Source of the DNA: Gavia stellata | Taxonomy: Eukaryota > Chordata > Aves > Gaviiformes > Gaviidae | Reading direction: 5' to 3' | DNA length: 64,000 bases | Assembly: GCF_030936135.1 (NCBI RefSeq) | Contig: NC_082637.1 | Span: 14,025,001-14,089,000, forward strand | Shown here: piece by piece, positions 11,301 to 21,586 of the stretch | Position numbering within the stretch: position 1 is the stretch's first letter | Layout: each line of letters opens with the position of its first letter | Program-made: the position numbers and the translations under genes | The notes under the pieces: generated by a model | Told to the model about the DNA's origin: nothing | Seen by the model: only the letters and a program-made list of their open reading frames with translations | The model's database searches: none

Positions 11301-14300
11301 TCCAGAGATTAAACCATCTGCTGGCAGGAAGTCACTGAACTGAGCCCCAGTCAGTCTGGGATTATATTCTGATCTTTCTGCTGACTTCCTGTGAGATGCT
11401 GAACAAGCTACTTAATCTTTGCTTCTGCAAAAGCATGTTTTTAATCAAACTGCATGTTAGTGGAGAGACAGCCTTAATCTTTCTCTGCCTCTCATGGATT
11501 AATAATGCTTTCTATTGCTTGGTCTGATTACTTGGATCATGAGCTCTTTAGAGAATGGCAGTCTGTACAATGAGCAGTGAATAGCAAATGCAAACCTGAT
11601 CGTAGGAATGCTAGTGGCAATTTAACTGTTTTTTCATTTACATAGAGATTGTCAGCTAAATGCTCTAGCTGTGCTGTTCACTATGTCTTTGTCCTCTGGT
11701 TAAATCTGCAACACCTGTACACAAAACAAATACTTTGTCCCAGCCCTGAATGGTGATAGGCTATAGGTAATCAAAGATGTAAAGAGAGTTAGGTCACAGC
11801 GTGGCCAATGCTTATATAAAAACTATGAAGTATTTTATGCTAATTAGGATTAATTGGTCATCTGACCAATGCTAATAATGGATAGCCTTTTCTCTCAATG
11901 TGAACATCTGTTCAGTGTAACAGATTCAGGTCACAAACCCAGAAGCAAAATGAAAAGACAGTGTCTCCGTGTGGCAGTCCCCAGAGGGAACCATTTAACT
12001 TCCGGAGATACTATTGAATCATGCCAGTTAGAAGTGGCCTTGGGAAGTCACTTTAACCCCTTGCCCAGAGCAGGGTCTAAATTCAGCGCTGGCCAGGTTG
12101 ATGAGGACTTTTCCCTGGTTGGATCTTGAAAACCTCCAATGACGGATTCCACAGCCTTGCTGGGCAACCTGCTGCAGTGCTTAATTATTGTCATAGCAAA
12201 ATTTGTAGTCCTGAATACAGGAAGTTGGTAGTAGGTGTGTTAAAATTTTTTGCCTTAAAAGTATCAACTGTAATAGATAATATCAGAACTCAAACTGTAT
12301 TTTGGGCATTCTTCCAAACAACTCTTTGTTCATTTGTGTGTAGGTTGGAGGAGCTGAACTTGTCCTGGTGTGACTTCACAGCCACCCATGTCAAAGCAGC
12401 AGTCAATCATGTTACTTCAAAAGTAACCCAATTAAATTTAAGTGGATACAGACAGAATCTACAAATAGCAGGTAAATAGCAGCATGGCAAACCTTTATCC
12501 CACTTATGGGATAAAGCAGCAGGCTTCATACTTTCTTCTGGTTGTGTATGTAGAAGAATCATGCACTAACACTGATTTTGTGCTCTGTATAGCTTGATGT
12601 TCTTGCTGTCAGGGAATCTCACTCATGTCTCTGGCTCAGCCCTGAGGGGTGAGATGATTTGTCTTCTGAATTTAAAAATGGTCAGGTGAAAGCTCATTTC
12701 ATCCTCAATTGAAAGGTATAGCCCTTACTTCTGAAGTAAGTCCTGGAAGCAGGATACACTGGATCAGCACGCTCCACTGTTAGCCTTCCAGATACTGTTC
12801 TTGGAGCCTTCTTAAGGCTTCTGCTATTGTGGCTGCTGAAGGCGTCTTCCAAAAGAGAACGGTCATAGTAGCTACTTGAGTTTCAGCCTGACATGACATC
12901 CTACAGATACCAGTTAATCTGGAAGGCAAATAATCTTAGTAATTGACATTAACCATTTACTTGCTAATAGTTCTAGGAGGAACAGTTGGGTGAAGATGCA
13001 GGGTAATAGAAAATGCAGAGAAATCTAGATTTGGGTAGAGGGCACAACAAAATGGACAAGAGCATAGATAAAGGGTGAAATGGCTTTGGTGGTAAAGAGA
13101 AATTAATTTTCTCAATGAGCAAATGTCACAATAGGGCGTTGGCTGACACACAGGCTATGACCTCTCTATTTTCTGTTTAAACGTCACACAGACTTCAGCT
13201 GCATTCTCTTGTAGGGAAGTACACTAGTTGTCTTTTTATCTCAGCCCAAACCCCATAAACAAACATGCTACATGATCTCCAAATCAGGAATTTGAATCTT
13301 CTGTTGATCTGACCATTCAATACAATGCGTGGAGCTCTTCTGTTTGCAAAACACTTTCTACAAGTAATTTCACTCTGTTTCAATACAACTTAAGCCTTAA
13401 GATTTGAATAGTTCACTAATCATCCTAATTTAGGTATAGTTTTCTTAGTTTTTGCATGTGAATTCTGAAATACCAAAATCTTCTTGCATGTTGATTAGCA
13501 CCTTGCTAATAATAGTGGCCATTTCGGTGCTACCTGAGCCACAGGTGATTCTGTGCTATTTGCAGACAATGAAAAGATGGTCTCAAGAATTTACAGGTTA
13601 AATCAGGAAAACCATAACTTTCTGTCATGAGGAAAAAACTTTCTGTGGGTAAAAATGGAGATGCCTAAAGAACTTGCTGCTCTGAAAGGGTATTTGATGC
13701 GTGGAAAACTTTTTGGTATTTTTTCACTATGTGTAAGAATCTCAGGTGTCTCACACTACTGTGTCCGGTAGATTTCTACAGCAGTATCATTTGAATTATT
13801 CACTTGCTAAGTTGCTGGTGCCATTGACTTTTAGGGACACTTCTTTGGACTAAATGGATCTGCTTTGCTGAGGATTAAAAAAAGTACCTGTAACCTATCT
13901 TGATAGACAGACTATATGCTGTAAGTCTTAAGTGTGTTTTTTAACAAAAAGTTGTGTTTCAATTGTGGGGTTCTAGTAGAGAAGATCTAAATGAACATAC
14001 GTGGAAGTGAGTAGGCTGTATAAAGCACATTCGTCTTGTTACCTAAAGATGGACTGACTCTGTGTGACCTCTTTTCAGACGTTAAAACACTGGTGGAAAG
14101 ATGTCCTTTTCTTGTCCATTTAGATCTAAGGTAAGAAGACATGTGCAGCTAGTCCTTAAATCCTTATGGTTCAGGAGATTGCTAATTCTATTGTGGTGCA
14201 GTAATTATATAGCAATAATGCACGATCATGTAGGATTGCACAACCAGAAAATACTTCCTATGCTAAACGTGCAAAAGATTTGCTATCTGGCATGACCTAA

Positions 14301-16293
14301 TCTGGAGCAGTAACTATCCTGAAGATTTCGTTACCCCAGCGTAAATGTTGCATACATACAGGATTTGTTAACAAGTGATTGTTGTCAATAGGTAGAGTGG
14401 AAGGATGCATACAGTTTTAGCCTACCATCCTAGAGAACGTTTAGTTCAGGTCCAATATAAATTTGTTACTTGGCCATGGAACATTTTTTTAAAGTGTTTT
14501 TTGATTTTGACCTAGTCAATTAAAGTATTTTGAAATCTTGATGTGTAAAGTAATTGCCTTTTCATGGCATGAGTTCTGCTGCAGAGTATCTGCCTGCAGA
14601 GAAGCTTCTGCTTCACTTGCCCTTCAGTGAAAATCCTTCCCCCACAACAAACACACACTAGAAATGGGTTACTTGTGCATTGAGCAAAAACATACTTCAG
14701 TGGTAGAAAAAGGAGTTGATATTCATTAAATTTCTCAGCCTGAATTTTGGAAATACCCAACTTACTGCTGCTTTATACTTACACCTCTATTTCATGTGCT
14801 CTCATGTACAGTGACAGTGTGATGTTGAAGCCTGAGTGCTTCCAGTATTTTCATCAGCTCATCTTTCTACAACATCTGTGTCTTAGCCGATGTTATCAGA
14901 TACCACCTGCTGCCTTAGTGTAAGTAATCTCTAAATGGCTTTTGTTTGCTATTCATTCAGAGCCTAAGTTAATTTAAACTTGCTTTATTCTATGTTTATA
15001 ATTGCAAGTACTGTTTCGAAAAACTTACTGGTATGAGGAATTAGGAATAAAGAACTGACATAAAATAACCTGACTGCTAGAGCATGTACCTTTGAGAATC
15101 CACACTGGAACCAAAGGTATCTGAGATAATCTTTCCATGATGTCAGTCTGTATTCATGGAACTTGCTGCTCAGTGCGTGCATCGCGTCTTCCCTTAATGG
15201 CATTTTACTGCTGGTATGCATTACTGTGAGGTACAGCTGGAGGTTTGAGTCCTGCCAGTGACCAGTATTAGTATTAGGCTGTCAGTTATGCAGCAAGGAA
15301 GGTAATAGTCCTTTGGAAAAGTTAACAGAGTTGACAGTACTTGCTGACTAGCTAATCCGTTTATATTCCTTTGCTTTTGTGTGCACCTGTATCAGTTATT
15401 GGTTGCTTGTGGGCTTTTTCTGCCTTTTATTAGCATAGCAGCTATCCATCTTAATCCTCTCAAGAGGGATGTCAATCCTAAGGAAATTATCAACAAGAAA
15501 AAGTTGTGAGAAGAAAAGGACTACCAAAACAGGAATCTGAAGAACATTTTCTGTGGCAGCATGTGCTGACATGATGATAGCTTGTGTGTCTCTGCCTTTC
15601 AATTTTGTCCAGCATTTGCTTATAGATACACAGTTCATATGATGACTGGGCAAACATGAAGCAATCAAGAAGCCAGGGCTGGCTACTCACCAAAAGATCG
15701 TAACAAATTGGAGACTGATGGTACCTAGGGTCTTGTTTCAGGATGTGACTCAGAGGACACTTCATCTGGGGCAATTCCTTTTACTTGTTCTAAATATTTA
15801 AGTCCAGGGAAATGAAAGGGGGGCAACCAGTTTGTTTTCACTGTGAGAGAGAGAACAGCAAGAAGCAATTTATTCAGCCCCTTTCCTAATTATCAATACA
15901 GAGAACTAGTTTCAATTAAATATGTGCTTTTAAAAAGTAGGAATGGGAATTTAGCTTAAGTAGTTACCTTACTTCTAAAAAAATTAGCAGAAATGGCAGT
16001 TACCTAGTTTGAGTACAGACAGCAAAAAAAAGTTGTTGTTTTCAGGTTAATGATTAATTTCCTATTTTTCCTCTTCTAGAGAACTTGGTGGAATTCCAAC
16101 ATTAAAGACTCTTCAGGTATTTGGAATAGTGACTGATAGCTCCCTACAGCTCCTCAAGGAAACGCATCCTGACATGAAGATCAATTGTTCACACTTTACA
16201 AGTATCGCAAGGCCAACTGTTGGCAGTAAAAAGAACCATGAGATCTGGGGCATGAAATGCAGACTGACGCTGAGAAATCCTAGTGGCTTATGA
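5347..16293 (+). CDS. SKP2: SKP2, F-box/LRR subunit of SCF ubiquitin ligase
   Basis: The ten exons are 5347-5354, 6285-6547, 8142-8253, 8531-8674, 9243-9377, 10731-10829, 12344-12471, 14079-14130, 14812-14919 and 16080-16293. All have GT-AG junctions with phases that match, and they join to a 420-residue protein against 424 in human. SKP2 docks to SKP1-CUL1 and, with CKS1, presents phosphorylated p27 and other substrates for ubiquitylation in the nucleus at G1/S. Visible features are an RKHL destruction box at residues 3-6, the F-box at about 91-137 ([14 protein letters not shown]...), leucine-rich repeats at about 148-390, and the conserved C-terminal tail ending [11 protein letters not shown]. 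The start is in an ideal GCCGCCATGC context. Residues corresponding to human S64, S72 and S75 are not serine. One codon is missing in the repeat containing LNLSWCDF. The gene faces LMBRD2 head-to-head and NADK2 tail-to-tail. Confidence 0.97.
5355..6284 (+). other. SKP2 intron 1
   Basis: This GC-rich intron occupies the right half of the CpG island and contains a run of 15 C at 5750-5764. Its long open frames on both strands reflect scarcity of stop codons in GC-rich DNA; I recognise no protein in them. Confidence 0.85.
6285..6547 (+). CDS. SKP2: SKP2 coding exon 2
   Basis: This exon encodes the N-terminal regulatory region from KHLQEIP to LLREAES. The motif [20 protein letters not shown] and the block DFVIVRRP are strongly conserved. 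The stretch between them, [13 protein letters not shown], corresponds to the phosphorylated and NLS-like segment of the human protein but has diverged. Confidence 0.96.
6548..8141 (+). other. SKP2 intron 2
   Basis: Non-coding. Its one notable feature is an uninterrupted run of 19 G (7044-7062) followed by a T-rich tract to about 7088. No exon or transposon was recognised. Confidence 0.85.
7044..7088. repeat. G19 homopolymer followed by T-rich tract
   Basis: Nineteen consecutive G are followed by cttga and a tract of T interrupted by one C. The run length should be treated as approximate because such tracts are prone to sequencing error. Confidence 0.85.
8142..8253 (+). CDS. SKP2: SKP2 coding exon 3 (F-box)
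   Basis: The exon encodes [15 protein letters not shown] followed by [19 protein letters not shown]. This is the core of the F-box that binds SKP1, with the conserved LPDELLL and the CKRW motif. It ends at donor gtaagt. Confidence 0.97.
8531..8674 (+). CDS. SKP2: SKP2 coding exon 4
   Basis: The exon encodes the end of the F-box and the linker: [15 protein letters not shown], then a segment ending in FRCPRS and the variable GTPLFKTSK. It is very close to human SKP2 except at its 3' end. Confidence 0.97.
9243..9377 (+). CDS. SKP2: SKP2 coding exon 5 (LRR)
   Basis: The exon encodes [14 protein letters not shown] through [16 protein letters not shown]. This is the first clear leucine-rich repeats, following the LxxLxL pattern. 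Confidence 0.97.
10731..10829 (+). CDS. SKP2: SKP2 coding exon 6 (LRR)
   Basis: The exon encodes [20 protein letters not shown] and the following helix up to LSSCS, one leucine-rich repeat. The acceptor is strong (ttttttctttacag). Confidence 0.97.
10830..12343 (+). other. SKP2 intron 6
   Basis: Non-coding, holding an old CR1 fragment in reverse orientation at about 12016-12236. An 86-codon open frame at 11869-12129 partly overlaps that fragment and is not considered a gene. Confidence 0.85.
12016..12236 (-). mobile_element. CR1 LINE fragment (old, reverse)
   Basis: Recognisable CR1 3' segments are present in reverse orientation: a diverged gaatca...gaagtggcc start, cagagcaggg, then tcttgaaaacctccaatgac and ctgggcaacctgctgcagtg. 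Divergence is high, suggesting an ancient insertion. Confidence 0.7.
12344..12471 (+). CDS. SKP2: SKP2 coding exon 7 (LRR)
   Basis: The exon encodes [20 protein letters not shown] through [14 protein letters not shown], leucine-rich repeats. Compared with human SKP2, which has CFDFTEKHV as I recall it, one codon is absent after the Cys; the reading frame is kept. Confidence 0.97.
12472..14078 (+). other. SKP2 intron 7
   Basis: Non-coding AT-rich DNA between exons 7 and 8. No repeat family or exon was recognised. Confidence 0.85.
14079..14130 (+). CDS. SKP2: SKP2 coding exon 8 (LRR)
   Basis: A 52-base exon encodes [18 protein letters not shown]. It is too short to be found by ORF length but is flanked by cttttcag and gtaagaag. 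Confidence 0.95.
14812..14919 (+). CDS. SKP2: SKP2 coding exon 9 (LRR)
   Basis: The exon encodes [19 protein letters not shown] followed by [18 protein letters not shown]. This matches the penultimate leucine-rich repeats of SKP2. Confidence 0.97.
16080..16293 (+). CDS. SKP2: SKP2 coding exon 10, C-terminus
   Basis: The exon encodes [29 protein letters not shown] and the tail [17 protein letters not shown], then TGA at 16291-16293. The tail folds back along the inner face of the repeats in the known structure and helps form the CKS1/p27 site. Confidence 0.97.
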
Positions 16294-18170
16294 TCATGTA
16301 CAATGCACTGGATATGATGGATGCACTGTGTGTAGTAAGCTCCTTAAGAAGCTGCGTGCTGGAGCACCTTTAATCATAGTACTGTTATTATAAAAAGCAT
16401 TCTAACTTGGTCTTATACTTTAATGTAGTTCATAAATATTTTTGCAGTATTTTTTTACTTAAAGCCTTAGAAATCTGATAATCTGTAAGCAATTGTAGAA
16501 TTTTTCTTTAAGTCCTTTTTTTCTACAGGGGAGCTTTTTTAAAAAATATTATGAAACAATAATTGTAATTAAACAATGTCAGCCTCTAGCAACTGTTGCA
16601 GGTTCTGATGCAGCTTTTGTTGCTCTAAGGTGTTCTAAAGGTGCTTTTGGTTAATTCTTCCAGCTCTACAGCTCCTGAAACAGCTTGTAGAGGTGCTACA
16701 TATGTTAATGATTATTAAGGAATTGTCTTTTGTCTGAGTTTGCAGAACTCAAAATGAATAATGGTATTAAACCTACTCAAATCCTTAATTGAGCATGAGG
16801 TACAGTAAGATGAAAAGCTACCCACTGTTTGTGAGAGGGACAGAGGACTGTGTCTGAATTCACCAAACCTGAAAACAGTAAATGGGGGACGGGATGGCTA
16901 CACAAAAGCAGCTAAGAGACAGCTCAATACTGTACAATTAAGTAGCAGTATAAAGGAGCTACAGTGGAGTTTTTCTATAGCAGGCCACAAAGGTAACATC
17001 TAATTTTAGTATTCTTGTTAGCAAAACATAATCTGAAAAGCCTACGCAGAATAAGTATCTGTCAATGTAGATGCTAGTTATCAATTGTTTCATGTTGTGG
17101 TGCTAGGTTTTCTGATTAAATATTACAGAACCTTAATGTAGCTTCCATGACCTTGATCTCAGATAAAACTTATTTAACTTATTTACTTCCTTTAAAGAGT
17201 AAGATCTTTCAACTGCAGCCAATAAATTGGCAGAAATCATGCACAAGGAAGGCTCAAATGGTTCTAGATCTCAGACCAAAACCTGGGACTGCAGCATAAG
17301 AGTGCTGAAAGAAGGGATGCTTTGGTGCTATTAAAAGACATTAATTTCTCTTTTATAATAGCTTGTATTTGTAGTATCATTTCATGTCTTCTACCTGCAA
17401 CACTAACCACTACTGTCTAGCATTGGTTTTTTGGAAGTTGTATGAAAAACTGAGTAACTGTCCAAAAAAAAACCACCACACAAAACCAAAATAAGGATAG
17501 GGACAGGTAATGACTTTAAATAAAACTTTGATCTTGGTCTGTCATCAAGGTCCTCACACATAAGCCTGGAATGTTCCAGCAGGTGTGTTAGTTGAGAAGT
17601 CCTAGGGCAAAACTTGTGCCCTGTGTAAGGCAGGAGTGTGCTGCTGTTGTTCCCATGAATGCAGTCAGCAGGCAGGTGGTGAATTTATTAATGGATGTTT
17701 AAGGTTAGCCTACAGCATTACTGTAGGGCTGTTGTTCCCATCTCAATCTGAAGAAGAGTTCAGGAATGAATACCTGGTAGTACAGAACAGATTAATTACT
17801 GTGGAAAGACTATATGAGTACTAGAATTTGATATTTAACTTGATATTCTATAGTATAGCAAGTACAGCATTATCTTGTTCATCTGTTTTTTTATTAAATT
17901 TAACAAGTAACACTTGAGTCACTAACAAACAGGCTTGTGCCCCTTACAAAGGAGTTAATAGGCAACATACCTTGTGAAAGCTGGAATGGAAAAGTGATGA
18001 GAGGCTGGAGGATACTGGATATTCTGCTGCTTCACAGTTTGCAGCCTTAGGTTTATGCCTTAAATTACCTCAAGAAAAAAAAGTGAATCTTTGCAGCACA
18101 GCACTATTGTAAATTCTTTTTCTCCGTATGCACAATGTAACCCCATACAACTTCTCTTGCATTTAATAAA
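16294..18170 (+). other. Probable SKP2 3' UTR and flank
   Basis: No coding sequence is seen. Candidate plus-strand AATAAA signals lie at 17221, 17519 and 18165; the last is the furthest, only about 570 bases from the NADK2 poly(A) signal on the other strand. Which one is used cannot be told from sequence. Confidence 0.5.
18165..18170 (+). terminator. Candidate SKP2 poly(A) signal
   Basis: A canonical AATAAA hexamer in an AT-rich context 1.87 kb after the stop codon. It is one of three plus-strand candidates (others at 17221 and 17519). Confidence 0.4.
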
Positions 18171-18724
18171 GATCTAAAGAAAGAATTGCTATAGTGTACA
18201 AAATGAATGATGGATGGGAGAACACTTTCCCTGACTTGCCCCTGACTTTGTTTCATGGGTTAAAAAAATAACAGAGAAATTTGTCCAAGCAATGTCTAAA
18301 CAATGGCGGTCTAGAAGACAGGGTGTTATCACCAATACATTTAGCATTTAACAGACTGTGCTACTATTTGGATACTGTTACAGCTTTAGCTAGAAGGAAT
18401 ACTCCTGAACTTGTTTTTTCAAGTACCAGGTTCAGTGTTTGAAGAGGACAAACATTTCTATTGCAGGTCTATTGGTTATGATGGCAGTTGTAGCAGACAG
18501 AATGAAAATCCTCTGGGGTAAGGTGCACTACTGACCTTTTCCTAAGTGAAAAGTGTTATTGGTAGCTCCAAGCAATCCATACCAAAAACTGCTACATAGA
18601 TAAGTCTCTGCATTTTACCTAAAGCATAAAGGCTTAGAAACCATTATTTAAAAGAAACTGCACAGTAAGTGAGAAGCTGAGCTCATGAAACACTTTTGAG
18701 AGCTGAAATAAGGCACAGGACAGC

Positions 18725-21447
18725 TTCATGTATCTATTAAGTTTTTATTACATAATGTATAAACACCACTTTTTAAAAAAAAAGTAAAGAATGACAGGTC
18801 TAGTTTAGCAGAACACAGTGTGGACTGTCACTAAATGAAAAGAACATGAATTTGATTCAGCAGGTAGAAGAGGTGCAGACTTCACTGCCAGTCCAGGCAG
18901 ATTAAATCAGTGTTAAACCAATACTCAGTCCTGTCACAGAATACTGTCTACCAGGGAAGTTGTCTGTACTGCAATCCTTTGTCATAAAGGATCCTTAAAA
19001 AGGATTCTACAGTTCTTTAATAAAAAAAAAAGTAGCTGCATACTGTTTATCTATTACAGATCTCTGAATCATCCTAGTTACTTAAATCAAGCATTCACCA
19101 GTAAATGCTTCAACTGAAGTGCAATTAAATACAGACAAAACCAGCAGAGGCCACTCATGAGTAGGTCAGGTTTCCATTTAGCTAAGTTAGGAAATTGACT
19201 GTGAAATCTCTTACTAAGCCCTAAACTAGATCATACTTCAGGTCTGTAGGACCTGAAAACACTGCCTTTTAGTCTCAGCATTCATAGTAAAGAATGACCA
19301 TCTTTCTTTAAGAGGTATGCACCCCGATTGGACTGATCAGTCTCCCTTAAAACATTACCGCGCTCAGATGTCTGTAAATAAGTAGGGGACAGGGTTTCTG
19401 CTGTAAATTTGTCTATGCAGGTATTCAAGGACACGTTCAATACCTAAACCTCTGATCTAATACAGTGGTAAAGTCCTAGGAAGTCATAAATTAGTGTTAA
19501 TGGCATTGGTGGGTTGTTTGCTTTTTTCATCTTAACAGCATATTGACTAGTGTACTAGACAGAGGCACATAAACCATCCTTAACAAGTTACAGATGGATT
19601 AGGACTAACTAAAAACACCCTACTCTCTGTGCAGCCAACTTTCTAAAGAAAGATTAGTCTTTTGCATCTTTACCTTTAGAGCAGTTTTGCAAATTATTTT
19701 AGACATTAAGAGCTTTATTCTGATAGTTCCTGAACTTACCAAGTTTTGAAAAAGTATCTGGCTACTTTAATTTTCCCCTTCTGGTCTGCAATCCTGATAA
19801 CTCAAGCAGGTAGTGTAACTAACTAACTAAATCTGCAGCACACTTAAAAGGTGAAATGTACACAAACAGTGATAGCTTATTCAAAAAGCTCCATTAGTAT
19901 CACATTTTCCTAGAATTGAATGGTCTGGTCAAATCAATTTCCTCTAAATTCTGGTTTAGAGTGAATACAAACACTTAAGTAGTAGAAGGAAAAAAATCTT
20001 TACCCCCTTCCTCCACCTATAAAGATCAGTTTACATTTTGTGATTGATTGGCAATACACACACTGATCGGCCACCTGGAGAACATTTCCATTAGACCTGA
20101 GCACATCTGTTACAGAAGTCCCTTCATTCAAAAGTAGTTTGAAGAAAACTCATTTTTGCAACTAGATCTGTAGTAGACAGGACAAACCACATTTGTTTCA
20201 AGTCATGTAGCAGAAGAGTTCCTGTTGTAGGAATCTTAATTTTGTCCAATTCTGCCCTCTCACCTATGCAATTATCAGCACAGGCTTTCAAAGGCAGTCA
20301 TAGTTCACAGTTTCTCTAAAACATTATCTAAAAAGTCACTTCCTCTTCTATAATTGGAGGTTTTTTCCTATTATCACCTTGCTTACCTAACACATGATCA
20401 GAGGCATGTAAAATTAAAATTAATTTGTTGCCAATTAAATATCAGTGGAATTCAGCATAGGATTGGAAATTTAAACTTTCTGGAGAAGTTAAAAACACAT
20501 ACTCGGAAAACTGGGAGACATAATAGGTATTAACTTGTGCTCCAACTACTAGCACCCAGCACATTTCATTCTTCAATTATAAAGAAATTCTGAACCTGAA
20601 ATTCCAAACCATCCAACTTAATAAGGCCAAATAGCTTTTTTAATGATAGTCACCTACATACCCTGCTATGACTGAACACCTGCTAGCCAGCTAAGCCATT
20701 CAGTGAAGGAGTATCCCTTACTTCAACATGTTTCCTATAATTTTTATATTCCCATTAAAGGGCTCATGAAAACCCTTGGGTTTCAAATCCCCGTCTAGCC
20801 AAGGGACAAGATAAGAGCTACCTCATTCAAGATGTGATTAAACCAGACTTTTACTTTTGATGTAAATCCACAAAGTAGAAAAAATACTGGAAGAGCAAAA
20901 AGAAATCGTCACAAGTTGTATGAAACTACAAAGTTGTAAAATTTTTGAAAAGCATACAAAAGGTTTGTATTTCCATTTCTATTATGTCAACATCAGGATT
21001 TACCAAAATCTATATATACTTGCATCAAATCACTAGATTGACAGTCAACTTTTCTACAAAAGTGTATGTATGAAGGCGTTTAGTTTCATCAGTCCCAGAC
21101 TGTTACTACAAAACTGTACATCTGAATGTTTAATGCTACTGACTTAATACTTGAACCCATCTACCTGTGTTTAAAGAGATGTTCTTTCATGTTTGCCTTA
21201 CAGGTTAAAATGTCAACTTTCACTGAAGTTAGAGGTAAGACTTCAGCTATATTTCATTACACCAGATGCAAAAAGAGCTTAAATATCCCCAACGCAAAGG
21301 AATGAAAAGCATCTCAAGCTTCCTTCAAATGCTCTTGCATCCAAAAAGGCCAACTTCCAACTTAAAGCAGCATTGTGATGTGCTGTCTGTCTCCAGGAGT
21401 TCCCTCTCTGGATCCAGAATTGTTTCAGCAGAAGACACTATGGTCCT
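18725..21447 (-). other. Probable NADK2 3' UTR
   Basis: AT-rich sequence without coding potential or recognised transposons directly downstream of the NADK2 stop codon. A long 3' UTR is usual for this gene. The extent is inferred from the poly(A) signal at 18744-18749. Confidence 0.55.
18744..18749 (-). terminator. Candidate NADK2 poly(A) signal
   Basis: TTTATT on the plus strand gives AATAAA on the minus strand, 2.7 kb after the NADK2 stop codon. It is the most distal reasonable signal before the SKP2 flank; use of proximal signals cannot be excluded. Confidence 0.5.
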
Positions 21448-21586
21448 TCATTCTTCCAGCAGAACAGTGCACAGTGCATCCTCTGTATCGATCATTATTG
21501 AAGCTATCGCCCCATCGTTGAACTCAAAAGATGTTCCTCCATCTACAACCATACATGCATCCCAACAACGGGAACGGACACAGACT
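21448..21586 (-). CDS. NADK2: NADK2 coding exon 12, C-terminus
   Basis: The exon encodes [20 protein letters not shown], then [12 protein letters not shown] and the end TVLLEE followed by TGA. It is nearly identical to the human C-terminus. Confidence 0.97.

Noticed and set aside
11869-12129. 86-codon open frame in SKP2 intron 6
   Set aside because: Its second half coincides with a reverse CR1 fragment and no domain is seen.
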